A DNA stretch of 64,000 nt from Streptomyces sp. MUM 2J (GTDB taxonomy: Bacteria > Actinomycetota > Actinomycetes > Streptomycetales > Streptomycetaceae), in the NCBI RefSeq assembly GCF_022414535.1, contig NZ_JADWYM010000013.1, forward strand, positions 87,190 to 151,189. The letters are read 5' to 3'. The notes beneath the pieces are model-generated. The model was not told the origin of the DNA, did no database searches, and was given only the letters and a program-made list of their open reading frames with translations. Each line of letters begins with the position of its first letter. Within the stretch, counting starts at the first letter, position 1. This document shows, piece by piece, positions 47,475 through 56,485 of the stretch. The position numbers were made by a program, and so were the translations under genes.

Positions 47475-48661
47475 CAGCGACGATGACCTCCTACGACGAG
47501 GCCAGGGAACTCCTCGCCGAGTTCCCGGTGGCCGACGGACACAACGACCTGCCCTGGGCGCTGCGGGAGCAGGTCCGCTACGACCTCGACGCCCGCGACA
47601 TCGCCGCCGACCAGCGCGCCCACCTGCACACCGACCTGCCCCGCCTGCGCGCGGGCGGCGTCGGCGCGCAGTACTGGTCGGTGTACGTCCGCTCCGACCT
47701 GCCCGACGCGGTGCCGGCGACACTGGAGCAGATCGACTGCGTACGGCAGCTCATCGCACGCCACCCGCAGGACCTGCGGGCCGCCCTGACCGCCGCCGAC
47801 CTCGACGCCGCCCGCGCGGAGGGCCGCATCGCCTCCCTCATGGGCGCCGAGGGCGGCCACTCCATCGCCAACTCGCTGGGCACCCTGCGCGGCCTGTACG
47901 CGCTCGGCGTGCGCTACCTGACGCTCACCCACAACGACAACGTGGACTGGGCGGACTCGGCGACGGACGTCCCGGCGGTCGGCGGGCTGTCCGCCTTCGG
48001 CCGGGAGGTGGTGCGGGAGATGAACCGCCTCGGCATGCTCGTCGACCTGTCCCACGTGGCGGCCACGACGATGCGGGACGCCCTGGACACCTCCACCGCC
48101 CCGGTGATCTTCTCCCACTCGTCCTCCCGCGCGGTCTGCGACCACCCGCGCAACATCCCCGACGACGTCCTCGAACGCCTCCCCGCCAACGGCGGCGTGG
48201 CGATGGTCACCTTCGTCCCGAAGTTCGTCCTCCAGGCCGCCGTCGACTGGACGGCCGCCGCCGACGAGAACATGCGCGCCCACGGCTTCCACCACCTCGA
48301 CACCACCCCCGAGGCGATGAAGGTCCACCGCGCCTTCGAGGAGCGCACCCCCCGCCCGGTCGCCACGGTCGCCACGGTGGCGGACCACCTCGACCACATG
48401 CGCGAGGTCGCCGGCATCGACCACCTCGGCATCGGCGGCGACTACGACGGCACGGCCTTCACCCCCGACGGCCTGGACGACGTCTCCGGCTACCCCAACC
48501 TCGTCGCCGAACTCCTGGACCGCGGCTGGTCCAAGCCCGACCTCGCCAAGCTGACCTGGCGCAACGCGGTCCGGGTCCTGGGCGCGGCGGAGGACGTCGC
48601 CCGCGACCTCACCTCGACCCGGGCTCCGTCGAACGCGACGATCGAGGCGCTGGACGGCTGA
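47471..48661 (+). CDS. membrane dipeptidase (M19, renal dipeptidase family)
   Basis: 396-residue zinc metallopeptidase of the amidohydrolase fold, cleaving dipeptides. Zn ligands are visible in [10 protein letters not shown] (His and Asp near 23), A-E-G-G-H-S (Glu near 125), and the F-S-H-S-S-S-R-A-V segment, followed by G-I-G-G-D-Y-D-G. No signal peptide is evident, so it may act in the cytoplasm. GTG start overlapping purE by 4 nt. Its partnership with purine genes is usual in Streptomyces but unexplained. Confidence 0.92.
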   Translation: MTATMTSYDEARELLAEFPVADGHNDLPWALREQVRYDLDARDIAADQRAHLHTDLPRLRAGGVGAQYWSVYVRSDLPDAVPATLEQIDCVRQLIARHPQDLRAALTAADLDAARAEGRIASLMGAEGGHSIANSLGTLRGLYALGVRYLTLTHNDNVDWADSATDVPAVGGLSAFGREVVREMNRLGMLVDLSHVAATTMRDALDTSTAPVIFSHSSSRAVCDHPRNIPDDVLERLPANGGVAMVTFVPKFVLQAAVDWTAAADENMRAHGFHHLDTTPEAMKVHRAFEERTPRPVATVATVADHLDHMREVAGIDHLGIGGDYDGTAFTPDGLDDVSGYPNLVAELLDRGWSKPDLAKLTWRNAVRVLGAAEDVARDLTSTRAPSNATIEALDG

Positions 48662-48689
48662 ACCGGCGGCAGGGCGAACTGCCCGGCAC

Positions 48690-48734
48690 GGCCGCGGGCA
48701 CACCGGCCCCGCGCCCTCGCGGTACCCCGCGGCC
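48690..48734 (+). terminator. stem-loop after the dipeptidase gene
   Basis: GGCCGCGGG (48690-48698) and CCCGCGGCC (48726-48734), 9-bp stem with a 27-nt loop, 29 nt after the stop. Confidence 0.5.
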
Positions 48735-49328
48735 GGGTCCCTTCGGCCGCTGCGCACGCGCCGATCACGGCGCGGACACCCGGGCCGTCCCTTACCGGCC
48801 GCCGTACGCCCGGACGCCGCGACCACCGTGCTGCACAGCGCCGACCTCGCCGCGCGCGCCGCGCAGGAGAAGCACGAACCGTCGGGAGCGACGACGGCGG
48901 AACCCGACGGTTCGGTCCGGGCGGGGACCCGTGGTCCCGGCGGCCGGGTGGACACGGCGGGGCAGCGGGGCTGACGGCAGAGCGGGTCCGGTGGTTCCCG
49001 CCCGGGTGCTCCAGGGGATTTTGGTGGCTCCCGCCGGTTGTGGGCCCGGGGAGTCCGGAGGGGCCGCCGGTGTCCCGGCGGGTTCAGCCGGCGCAGAGGC
49101 AGAACGGGTGGCCCGCCGGGTCTCTGAACGCTCCGGAACCACCGTTCTGGAGGCACCCCGGTCATGGCGGCATCTTCCCTGGTCAACAGCCCGGCACGCC
49201 CGCATGGGAATGCGTCGGTCCCCACACAGGGCATGACGACTACTCCCCGAGACTCTGTGACGGGCACGGTCTGCACCGAGACCCTTCGGGGTGTGCGGCG
49301 TGTCCGCTTGTCCGTGATGAGGCACTGG
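48735..49328. other. left flank of the accessory island
   Basis: No gene that can be supported. The sequence is still GC-rich up to about 49,310 and then becomes markedly AT-richer. No tRNA gene or obvious attachment-site duplication was found here. Confidence 0.4.
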
Positions 49329-49613
49329 ATGCTGGAGATTCTGAGGCAGGCATTTCAGAAAGACAAGTCCGGTGCGGGTTACGTGCGTGATGTTATTGAG
49401 TCACTGCAAATGGACCCCGATCTCCCGCCTAGCGAAGCGCGAGAAAAGGCAAACTTGTCGAGTAGGTCCGCCTGTGCTTCTTTGCGACTCCATGCGCGCG
49501 TGCAGCTTGGATTCGTGTGCTTGCACGCACTACTGGAGTGGTTCTTCTATCTTGCATGCGCCGCACTCTCTCTTCAGACGCGGACTTCATTCTCAAAGTA
49601 CTGCTTGCGCTAA
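49329..49613 (+). CDS. possible small membrane protein of the island
   Basis: 94 residues. A hydrophilic N-terminal half (L-R-Q-A-F-Q-K-D-K-S) leads to one strongly hydrophobic segment (about 63-84). ATG with GAGG 6 nt upstream. Codon usage is less GC-biased than in the core, suggesting recent acquisition. Another frame carrying a further hydrophobic helix starts inside it at 49556, so the gene may be frameshifted. Function unknown. Confidence 0.4.
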   Translation: MLEILRQAFQKDKSGAGYVRDVIESLQMDPDLPPSEAREKANLSSRSACASLRLHARVQLGFVCLHALLEWFFYLACAALSLQTRTSFSKYCLR

Positions 49614-49720
49614 TTACGTTTTCCGCAGGTTTCCTCTTCAGGCGATCAGCGAACAACGCACACCAAAGATTGCATGAATTGCAGATCAAGCTGAATCTTT
49701 TTGACTGCCATGACGACTAA
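49556..49720 (+). CDS. overlapping small membrane peptide or frameshifted continuation
   Basis: 54 residues with one hydrophobic helix (F-I-L-K-V-L-L-A-L-I-T-F-S-A-G-F-L-F) and a hydrophilic tail. It overlaps the previous frame by 58 nt with no Shine-Dalgarno of its own. It may be the true C-terminus of the same protein after a frameshift near 49,560-49,590, or a coupled peptide. Confidence 0.3.
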   Translation: MRRTLSSDADFILKVLLALITFSAGFLFRRSANNAHQRLHELQIKLNLFDCHDD

Positions 49721-49770
49721 GCCCGATCCTGCCCGACGGGGTGCAAGACGACGAGCATGAGGGGGCGGAC

Positions 49771-50115
49771 ATGCGCTGTATTGACTGTCCCCGCGCGGCG
49801 ACGCACCGGGGACGCTGCGAGGAACACCACCAGGCGTACGAGAGACGCGAGCCGGTCCGTGCTCGGCGTGCTCGCCGCTCGGTGCTTGCTCGGGTGCACT
49901 CGGGGGCCGCTCGGCTCCGTGCGCTGGTCGGCATCCGTGGCGGTGCTCGCTGTGCGCGGTGCGGTTCGCTCGTCCTCGCGGACGGGGTGGACGTGGACCA
50001 CGTGCAGCCGCTCGCCCTCGGTGGCGAGGACACAGACGGGAACGTTCAGCCGTTGTGCCGTGACTGTCACGTGGCCAAGACGGGCGAGGACTTCTATTCC
50101 GATTCGCCAGGTTGA
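49771..50115 (+). CDS. HNH endonuclease
   Basis: 114 residues. Two N-terminal cysteines (Cys3, Cys6) precede a basic linker. The HNH fold follows with C61-x-x-C64, D76-H77 in V-D-V-D-H-V-Q-P-L-A, the central Asn in G-N-V-Q-P-L-C, and C96-x-x-C99-H100. Such small enzymes are typical of phages and mobile elements and cut DNA using a beta-beta-alpha metal site. The ATG at 49771 lies 6 nt after GAGGGGGC. Its 3' end overlaps the convergent gene by 22 nt. Confidence 0.85.
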   Translation: MRCIDCPRAATHRGRCEEHHQAYERREPVRARRARRSVLARVHSGAARLRALVGIRGGARCARCGSLVLADGVDVDHVQPLALGGEDTDGNVQPLCRDCHVAKTGEDFYSDSPG

Positions 50116-50579
50116 TACACCGTGAAGCCGCCCCCGTTGGTGTTATCTCTCAACCGTTGCACTCTTCCTTGCAGTTCCTCATCAAGTTCGGCTTTCGCTC
50201 GGACTTGGCGCGCTCTAGCTTCCACGATCCTGGCCTTCGCTTCGTCGGTTTCAGCCAGTGCTTCGTAGCAGTCTCTGCGCAACCGCAGAGCCTTCCGTGG
50301 AACATAGAGTAACAGCACAATACCTTGGAGTGCCCCGCAGTGGAAAAGAAGGTCTAGCCACAGAGGTGAACCCATGCTTATCGCGGTAAGTGTCGGTCTC
50401 CGCTCAGGCTCGCGTCCAAAAAATCGAAGAAGCGACTTCTCGAACAGCTCAGCTTCATGTTCTCGCTGGCGATAGGCCCACGTAATAAGCCAATTTAGAT
50501 CATCGAACACTTCTACCATGTGTGGAAGGTCGCGAGGGCTGTTCTCTGTTTGAAAGCGCAAGACTCCAGTATTTCGCAT
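50094..50579 (-). CDS. hypothetical protein with a membrane segment and coiled coil
   Basis: 161 residues. The N-terminal helical part (D-D-L-N-W-L-I-T-W-A-Y) is followed by a hydrophobic helix around 80-97 and a charged coiled coil (about 105-150, many Glu, Ala, Arg). The ATG at 50579 has GAGG 8 nt upstream. Codon use is clearly unlike the core: a TTA leucine at codon 90 and many A/T third bases. It resembles in layout the neighbouring minus-strand gene. Function unknown. Confidence 0.6.
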   Translation of the reverse strand: MRNTGVLRFQTENSPRDLPHMVEVFDDLNWLITWAYRQREHEAELFEKSLLRFFGREPERRPTLTAISMGSPLWLDLLFHCGALQGIVLLLYVPRKALRLRRDCYEALAETDEAKARIVEARARQVRAKAELDEELQGRVQRLRDNTNGGGFTVYQPGESE

Positions 50580-50656
50580 GATTGAGACCTCGTGATCGTC
50601 GACTAACATACATAATGCAGCGGAGCACTCGATTTCCCCTTCTGGCAGTAGACCCC

Positions 50657-50720
50657 CTATGTCACGTATACCCTGCCCCCTTTGCTCTGACCCGGCTGCC
50701 CCAAGCTGACAGCGAGCGGA
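50657..50720 (+). pseudogene. decayed 5' end of an HNH endonuclease gene
   Basis: This stretch aligns with the start of the intact HNH gene at 51289-51353 (about 80% identity by eye, including ATG context, the GCCCC..TTGCTCTG..CC block and GGCTGCCCC.AGCTGAC). It then loses homology. It indicates a duplicated and deleted HNH cassette. Confidence 0.6.
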
Positions 50721-50775
50721 TGCTGTCACTCACCTGCGCGGTGAGGATGCAGGCGGCCGTGTAGCCGCGATTTGT

Positions 50776-51249
50776 CTAGCGTTCCTCAACATACCCTACT
50801 GTTCTTGCCAATCTTTGCGGGTGGACAATGTACGTGGCTCCCACGAAGCTGCTTGCCGGAATGAAAAAAGCTCCTACCAGTCCGGTCACGGTCAGGGTGA
50901 CTAGCAATTCCGCACCGTAACGGAATCCCCCAAAGTGGCTCCCGGCTAGCCATCTGAGACAGGAATATTCGGCGAATACTACCAGAGCGGCATACATGTA
51001 CACGGTGAACCCGATCGCCTTCCATTTTTTCGCCCGGCGCACGGTCTCTGTGATATAGATTCCCTCCGGCGAGTAGCGTGGATAGATCCTTCCCTCGCGA
51101 ATTGCTGCGTCTGCAAAATCGACTGCGAAACTTGTTCTTTGGTTTAGGGAATCTTGGATGCGTCGGAGCTGAATCGCCATAGCGAAGGCGGCTGCCGGAA
51201 GAATTACGGAGCATTGTCGGGCCAGCTCGTTCGTCACGTGCATACCCAC
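50776..51249 (-). CDS. hypothetical integral membrane protein of the island
   Basis: 157 residues. A hydrophobic N-terminal segment (V-I-L-P-A-A-A-F-A-M-A) is followed by a hydrophilic middle (about 30-65) and two hydrophobic helices (about 73-92 and 105-135). AT-rich codon use marks it as foreign. Start GTG at 51249 or ATG at 51243; no clear Shine-Dalgarno. It lies divergent from an intact HNH gene, the same arrangement as the upstream membrane gene and the decayed HNH copy. Confidence 0.55.
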   Translation of the reverse strand: MGMHVTNELARQCSVILPAAAFAMAIQLRRIQDSLNQRTSFAVDFADAAIREGRIYPRYSPEGIYITETVRRAKKWKAIGFTVYMYAALVVFAEYSCLRWLAGSHFGGFRYGAELLVTLTVTGLVGAFFIPASSFVGATYIVHPQRLARTVGYVEER

Positions 51250-51293
51250 GATCGTGCGTTGTGCGTTCGAGTATCGCCACTGGAGGTACCCCT

Positions 51294-51650
51294 ATGCCGC
51301 GCAGGCCCCGCCCCCCTTGCTCTGTCCCCGGCTGCCCCGAGCTGACTGCCAGGGGTGGCCGGTGCCCAACGGCACGGGACACGACCACAGCGCAGGGATA
51401 CGGGACCAGGTGGCAACGCATCCGCCGCCGCTACCTGTACGCGCACCCCTGGTGCGTGCCGTGCAGCAAGCCGGCGACCGTGGCCGACCACTTCCCCGAG
51501 TCGCGCCGTTCCCTGGTCGCCCGGGGCGTGTCCGATCCGGACGCATGGTCTCGGCTCCGTCCGCTGTGCACGTCGTGTCACAACCGCGAGACCGCGAAGC
51601 ATCAGCCGGGCGGATGGGCTGCCGAGCGGGTCAAGCCTCGCCGCTCGTGA
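51294..51650 (+). CDS. HNH endonuclease, phage type
   Basis: 118 residues. An N-terminal C-S-V-P-G-C zinc pair precedes the W-Q-R-I-R-R-R-Y-L helix. The HNH core follows: C54-V-P-C57, A-D65-H66 and C92-T-S-C95-H96-N-R-E-T. This layout matches HNH proteins encoded next to phage terminases, but no terminase gene follows here. ATG with GGAGG 7 nt upstream. Confidence 0.85.
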   Translation: MPRRPRPPCSVPGCPELTARGGRCPTARDTTTAQGYGTRWQRIRRRYLYAHPWCVPCSKPATVADHFPESRRSLVARGVSDPDAWSRLRPLCTSCHNRETAKHQPGGWAAERVKPRRS

Positions 51651-51815
51651 CCCCGCCCAGGGGGGTGACCCGGACGCCTTCCTGCAAAAGAACGGCAGGG
51701 AGGGAAAAGACTCGCATGGCCCATTAGAGCGTTTCTGTGGACTCTCTTTCCGATCGCGGACATGCAGCCATCGCCCCGTCATGCTTCCCGAACGGGGGGT
51801 TTGGCGGGGCTTTCG

Positions 51816-53162
51816 CTATGCCGGGACCAGCTCGGGACGGACAATCGTACGAGCCCGCTCGTACAGAGCTTGCGCATCATGGTTGCGGATGTGCGGCCGG
51901 ATCAGGTTGAACATATCCGTCATGCGCTTGTCGATACGGCCCGAGTTGACTAGGGGGTAATCGTCCAGCGCGAGCCCCCACGTCTGGCACGCGGCTTCAA
52001 GGTGCCCCACGGATAGTTGCCGCTCGGCGAGGATCGCCCGTTCTTTGACGCGCGTCCGTCGATAGATGCTGTACCGAAGCCGATCCGATTCCTGCATGGC
52101 AGCAACGGCTCCGTGCACGTCGCCCATTTCGAAGCGCACTTGGCTGGTGTGGTAGTTGAGCGACGCGGGGTCGTACGAGCCGAACACCTTCCCGCGAGAC
52201 TCTGCCTTATCCATGGCCACCTCGGCTTCCTGCAAGTACATGAGTGCGGACCGCCGGTCCCCAATCTGCGCGGCGGCGTGTGCTTGCTGGCCAGCGAGGA
52301 AGGCGCGCATCCGCGGACCAGCCTGAGGTGAGGATGCTGCGGCAGCATCGGCGAGCCGCTTAGCCATCGGCCCTTGGCCTAGGTCTACGGCTTGCACGCT
52401 CATGCCGCGGAGCGTGGTGCAGTACGTCAAGTGGTCTTCCGATGCTCCCGCAAGCTCTAGCGCTTTGAGGTAGTAGCGCTGTGCGAGACCATGCAAACCC
52501 TCGTCAACAGCCATGTATCCGGTGAGATAGCAGAGATCGGAAGCCGCGGACATCATGGCTTTCCGCGCGTCCTCGGGACCGTCCGTCCGCAGGAACGGGG
52601 CAACTGTGTTGACGAGAAAGGTTGCGGCGAGCGGACGAGCGGTGCGGCCCCCGAACTGGTCATCCATGGACGAGAGCTGTTCCGTCATGGCGGAAACCGT
52701 GTGCACGTCGGACATGCCGATACGGGTTCGCGTGCCTTTCTGAGCAGCCTCAATCCGCCCCACCACGTCTGGCCACTCGGGGACGGTCAGTGCGACGGAG
52801 AAGAGAGCGACGCTCAGCACGCTACGGCGGGAAGGGGCCATGTCCAGCCTTCCAAGATCAATGATCCCGTCTACCGTGCTGGATGGTGTCTCCTCCGTCC
52901 CGCTGTCAGGGGCCGGGAAGCCAACTTCCGCGTACGTGACGGGTCGCCCAAGCCGTCGGACGAACGCTTCCAAGATCAGCGACCGGGCATCCTCGCGCGG
53001 AACGCTGCCGCTCAACCACTGGTGAACGGAAGGTGCACGGTACTGCTTCGGGGTGCCGCGCTCGGTTCCAATCCGGTTGATCGCTTGCGCGCATTGCCGC
53101 AGCGTCCACCCGGTCTCGCGGAACAGACGCTCTAACGCTGTGTTCGGCTCGCTGGTGCCCAC
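51816..53162 (-). CDS. helix-turn-helix regulator with TPR-like repeats
   Basis: 448 residues. The N-terminal helix-turn-helix (about 8-65) includes R-E-T-G-W-T-L-R-Q-C-A-Q-A-I-N-R and S-V-H-Q-W-L-S-G. A helical repeat region of TPR type (about 150-430) follows, as in Streptomyces NsdA-type and quorum-peptide regulators. The GTG start has GGGGAG 11 nt upstream. Codon 10 is TTA, so full expression should need bldA. It is divergent from the radical SAM gene group and is its likely regulator. Confidence 0.8.
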   Translation of the reverse strand: MGTSEPNTALERLFRETGWTLRQCAQAINRIGTERGTPKQYRAPSVHQWLSGSVPREDARSLILEAFVRRLGRPVTYAEVGFPAPDSGTEETPSSTVDGIIDLGRLDMAPSRRSVLSVALFSVALTVPEWPDVVGRIEAAQKGTRTRIGMSDVHTVSAMTEQLSSMDDQFGGRTARPLAATFLVNTVAPFLRTDGPEDARKAMMSAASDLCYLTGYMAVDEGLHGLAQRYYLKALELAGASEDHLTYCTTLRGMSVQAVDLGQGPMAKRLADAAAASSPQAGPRMRAFLAGQQAHAAAQIGDRRSALMYLQEAEVAMDKAESRGKVFGSYDPASLNYHTSQVRFEMGDVHGAVAAMQESDRLRYSIYRRTRVKERAILAERQLSVGHLEAACQTWGLALDDYPLVNSGRIDKRMTDMFNLIRPHIRNHDAQALYERARTIVRPELVPA

Positions 53163-53341
53163 GGACGTTCAACTCCCCATGCACGACTGCGCTAATCGCT
53201 TAACGCTCTTAATCCTTGTGCGCTTCCCAACAGTACCGCCGGGGGTGATCACGCGGTTGCCTAGAGCGAACAGCCCAGATCGCGGCGGAAGGGGATGGGC
53301 GAGTGAGTGCAGAGTCGGTACCGCCCTCCGTGGGAGTGCTG

Positions 53342-53533
53342 ATGATGGACACGAGCTGTAGCCGTGTCGGAGAGTTCCGCGGGGTCGCAGGCCCGTACTG
53401 GTCACTGCGCCCCGTCGGTGGCGGAACCGAGTGGGAGGCCGAGCCCAAGCGCGTGCGCCCCGCGGACCCGATGGAGCGTCTGCATGCGGAGACCGCCCGC
53501 GCGAACGCCCGGAGCCGGGGTGAACGGCTGTGA
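53342..53533 (+). CDS. small conserved hypothetical protein
   Basis: 63 residues beginning M-M-D-T-S-C-S-R-V-G and containing G-P-Y-W-S-L-R-P-V-G-G-G-x-E-W, a pattern seen in many small Streptomyces proteins near DNA-binding regulators; its function is unknown. The ATG at 53342 is chosen because GGGAG lies 5 nt upstream. Its stop overlaps the next start by 4 nt. Confidence 0.75.
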   Translation: MMDTSCSRVGEFRGVAGPYWSLRPVGGGTEWEAEPKRVRPADPMERLHAETARANARSRGERL

Positions 53534-54279
53534 CCACTACGACCCGTCGCATGTTCGCGTTCGCCGACTGGACGTTACGCCCGGACCAGGACGACGATGC
53601 CCCGCCCACCACCTACGCGTTCCGGTGCCTCACGCTCACCGAGGACGACACCGAGTGTGCCGCGGAGTCTCCCGCGAGCGATGACCCGACCGAGCCGCAG
53701 ACGTGGGCGTTCGACCACATGCGCGAGCACCCCGAGCACACCAGCTATGCCGAAGTGATCGAACGCCCGTGGGTCATGTGGCAGGGGGTGCCCGTCATGA
53801 ACGACAGGCCGGAGCCGGCGGGCTACTGGGCAGAGGTACGCGCGGAAGGCCCGGTGTACGGCACGGGCGAAACCGTGCAGTACGTCTTACGCACCACGCA
53901 GAGCATTTCCCCCGTGCTGGTGCTCCGGTGGCTCCGCGCCGAGGCACTGCGCATCGCGGACCGACTCGACCCCGACCCGGCACGCTCGTCCTGGTTCGGG
54001 GCGCGCGAGTGTGAAGCCGTTCCTGTCCCCGATGCGCCTACCGAGTTGCGCGTATGGGCAACCGACCCGTACGAGCAACGCGAGGCACGCGAGCACATCA
54101 AGGGCGGGCACCCGCTGTTCATCACGGTCCCGGATACGGACTGCACGTACACCCTGTCCGTCTGGCCGGTCCGGCTCCCCGCCGACGAGCCCGACCAGGT
54201 GACCCCCGAGCCGATACCCCACCGCATCGGCGGACTGTCACACCCCCTGTATGTCCTCGCTGCGGACCCGTGGACGTAG
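53530..54279 (+). CDS. hypothetical protein with two TTA codons
   Basis: 249 residues. The first 90 resemble a small Cys-containing Streptomyces family (Y-A-F-R-C-L-T-L-T-E-D-D-T-E-C, then W-A-F-D-H-M). The rest is a separate unnamed domain, so it may be a fusion. In-frame TTA codons at positions 16 and 120 imply bldA dependence. GTG start overlapping the 63-aa gene by 4 nt. No function recognised; it precedes the radical SAM gene by 174 nt. Confidence 0.75.
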   Translation: MTTTTRRMFAFADWTLRPDQDDDAPPTTYAFRCLTLTEDDTECAAESPASDDPTEPQTWAFDHMREHPEHTSYAEVIERPWVMWQGVPVMNDRPEPAGYWAEVRAEGPVYGTGETVQYVLRTTQSISPVLVLRWLRAEALRIADRLDPDPARSSWFGARECEAVPVPDAPTELRVWATDPYEQREAREHIKGGHPLFITVPDTDCTYTLSVWPVRLPADEPDQVTPEPIPHRIGGLSHPLYVLAADPWT

Positions 54280-54453
54280 CGCGCTGATACTCCCGCCCTC
54301 GCCGCATAGGACCCGGACCAGGACAGCACGGGTCTGTGACTCGCTCTGCGGCAGGGGCGGGGCTCCACCCCGGTCGGCTGTCGCGCGTGACGGTCTGGCA
54401 GCCGACCGGCCCAGCAAGTTCCGAACACCCGTCAAACGGAGGGAAGTTGTACC

Positions 54454-55320
54454 GTGACCGCCGTTCTTGAAACGCCCGCCGCAAGCCCGCTCGCCGGTAT
54501 CCGCTCCCTTGAACTGGAGATCACCGGTAAGTGCCAGCTCACGTGCACGCACTGTCTGTCCGAGTCCAGCCCGCAAGCGAGCCACGGCACGATGACACCC
54601 GCGGACTGGCGCGCGGTCATCACGGACGCTGCCGCGCTCGGCATCCGCACCGTTCAGCTCATCGGCGGTGAGCCGACCGTTCACCCGTACTGGCGGGATT
54701 TCACCGAACTTGCGCTCTCCCTCGGGCTGCACGTGGAGATTTACAGCAACCTGTTTCACGTCGCCCCCGACTGGTGGGACGTGTTCACCCGCGAGGGCGT
54801 GACCCTCGGGACGAGCTACTACAGCGACGACCCCGCCGAACACGACAAGATCACCGGGCGGGAGGGCAGCTACGTCCGCACCCGGTGCCACATTCGCGAG
54901 GCAGTCAACCGCGGGGTCACGGTCCGGGCCGGAATCGTGGACATCCTGCCGGGGCAGCGTGTTGCGGGAGCACGGGCCGAGCTGGAATCCATGGGCGTGA
55001 AGCACATCAACACGGACCGGGTGCGCGCGGTGGGCCGTGCCGCTCTGCCGGGGCAGGCTCCGACGCTGGACGAGCTGTGCGGCAGGTGCACCCGTGGACG
55101 CGCTGCCATCCTCCCGAACGGCGATTTGGCCGGGTGCGTGCTCTCGCGTGACTTCCCGGCGGGCAACGTGAGGGAAACCCCGCTCGCCGAGCTGTTCGGT
55201 TCAACGGCGTGGGCGGAACTCTCCGCGAGCGTGCCCCCGCTGCGCGTGAACGCTTGCCCGCCCGACGATTCCGGCGACTGTGACCCCGCCAACACGGAAG
55301 CCTGTGACCCCGCGTACTGA
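54454..55320 (+). CDS. radical SAM enzyme with a cysteine-rich SPASM-like tail
   Basis: 288 residues. The [4Fe-4S] cluster motif is C27-Q-L-T-C31-T-H-C34, followed by the G-G-E-P-T SAM-binding motif near 75. The C-terminal part has C-G-R-C, D-L-A-G-C-V and further cysteines near the end, like a SPASM/twitch extension used by peptide-modifying enzymes. GTG start 10 nt after GGAGGG. A methyltransferase gene follows after 19 nt. It probably modifies a peptide or small molecule; no precursor gene was identified. Confidence 0.88.
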   Translation: MTAVLETPAASPLAGIRSLELEITGKCQLTCTHCLSESSPQASHGTMTPADWRAVITDAAALGIRTVQLIGGEPTVHPYWRDFTELALSLGLHVEIYSNLFHVAPDWWDVFTREGVTLGTSYYSDDPAEHDKITGREGSYVRTRCHIREAVNRGVTVRAGIVDILPGQRVAGARAELESMGVKHINTDRVRAVGRAALPGQAPTLDELCGRCTRGRAAILPNGDLAGCVLSRDFPAGNVRETPLAELFGSTAWAELSASVPPLRVNACPPDDSGDCDPANTEACDPAY

Positions 55321-55339
55321 CCCTGGAAGGCTCGGCAGC

Positions 55340-56485
55340 ATGGAATGGCACACGAGAGCGGCACGGCTCGCGGACCAGGTGACGGACCCGGATTCGCGGT
55401 GGCTCGCCCCTGTGGCACGCGTCGCCCGTCACGAACTGGTGCCCCGCTGGTGGGAACTGGACGACTCGGGCTGGTGGGTCGTGCGCGACGGACCGAGCAA
55501 CCCGGAAGCATGGATGGACGCCGCGTACGCGGATCGGTCCCTGATCACGCGTGTTGGCGCACTGCACGCCGACCATGCCGAGCCCGGAGACCAACCCGAG
55601 GGACTGCCCACGTCGTCCGCGACCATGCCGAGCCTGGTGGTGCGGATGCTCAGACACGGACGACTTGGAGACGGTCTGTCCCTGCTGGACTTGGGTACCG
55701 GAGCCGGCGGGCTCACCGCGTACGCCTGTCACCGACTCGGGGATGACCACGTGACGAGTCTGGACGTGGACCCCTACCTAGTCAGTGCAGCGCGGGACCG
55801 GCTCGCGGACATGGGGTACCGCCCGAAGATGGTCACGGCGGACGCCACCGAGAACGTGCCGGGCTCGTATGACCGCATCGTGTGCACTGTCGCCCTCGCC
55901 CCCGGTCCCGGACTCCGCGCGGTGCTCGCCGCACTGGAACCCGGCGGACGCATCGCAACGACCCTCGCGCGCACGTCCCTGATCGTCACCGGGTGGAAGG
56001 ACCGGAACGGGGACGTGGTGGGTACGGTCGCGCGGGACATGGCGGGTTTCATGCTCACCCGGTCCGGCGACGACTACCCGCCCGCCCTCGCAGAGTTGTT
56101 CGCCCTCGCCAGTGAGGCAGACGGGGACGAGACGAGCACGGGCCGCTATCCCGTGGTGGACGTGGCGAACGCATGGGAACTCCGGTCCATGCTGGAGGTC
56201 ACCACACCGGGCGTGGAACTCGGATACGACACCAGCGGGCGGACACGGACTGCCTACCTGGTGCACCCCGACGGGTCATGGGCACGTGCGTCCGCCGAGT
56301 GGACCGACCCGCCGACCGTGCACCAGAGCGGACCGCAACGACTGTGGGATGCCTTGGAACGCACCCGGAACCGGTTGAACGCGGAAGGCTCGTTGCCGCT
56401 ACTCGGTGCCCGCGTACGCATCACTCCCGATGGGGTGTGCCATCTGACCCGTGGTCGGTGGCGCGCATCCATGGGGGTGCGATAA
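55340..56485 (+). CDS. PCMT-like SAM-dependent methyltransferase
   Basis: 381 residues. A protein-isoaspartate methyltransferase-like core (about 20-240) has motif I L-L-D-L-G-T-G-A-G-G-L-T near 116. The T-S-L-D-V-D-P-Y segment and G-G-R-I-A-T-T-L follow. The C-terminal 140 residues are an extra domain. PCMT-like enzymes with extensions occur in ribosomal peptide clusters. The ATG at 55340 has GGAAGG 9 nt upstream; an in-frame GTG at 55280 would overlap the radical SAM gene. The partnership is clear; the substrate is unknown. Confidence 0.85.
   Translation: MEWHTRAARLADQVTDPDSRWLAPVARVARHELVPRWWELDDSGWWVVRDGPSNPEAWMDAAYADRSLITRVGALHADHAEPGDQPEGLPTSSATMPSLVVRMLRHGRLGDGLSLLDLGTGAGGLTAYACHRLGDDHVTSLDVDPYLVSAARDRLADMGYRPKMVTADATENVPGSYDRIVCTVALAPGPGLRAVLAALEPGGRIATTLARTSLIVTGWKDRNGDVVGTVARDMAGFMLTRSGDDYPPALAELFALASEADGDETSTGRYPVVDVANAWELRSMLEVTTPGVELGYDTSGRTRTAYLVHPDGSWARASAEWTDPPTVHQSGPQRLWDALERTRNRLNAEGSLPLLGARVRITPDGVCHLTRGRWRASMGVR

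Noticed and set aside
49040..49390. 116-codon frame at the left edge of the island
   Set aside because: It crosses the sharp change in base composition, has no ribosome site and overlaps a better supported start at 49329.
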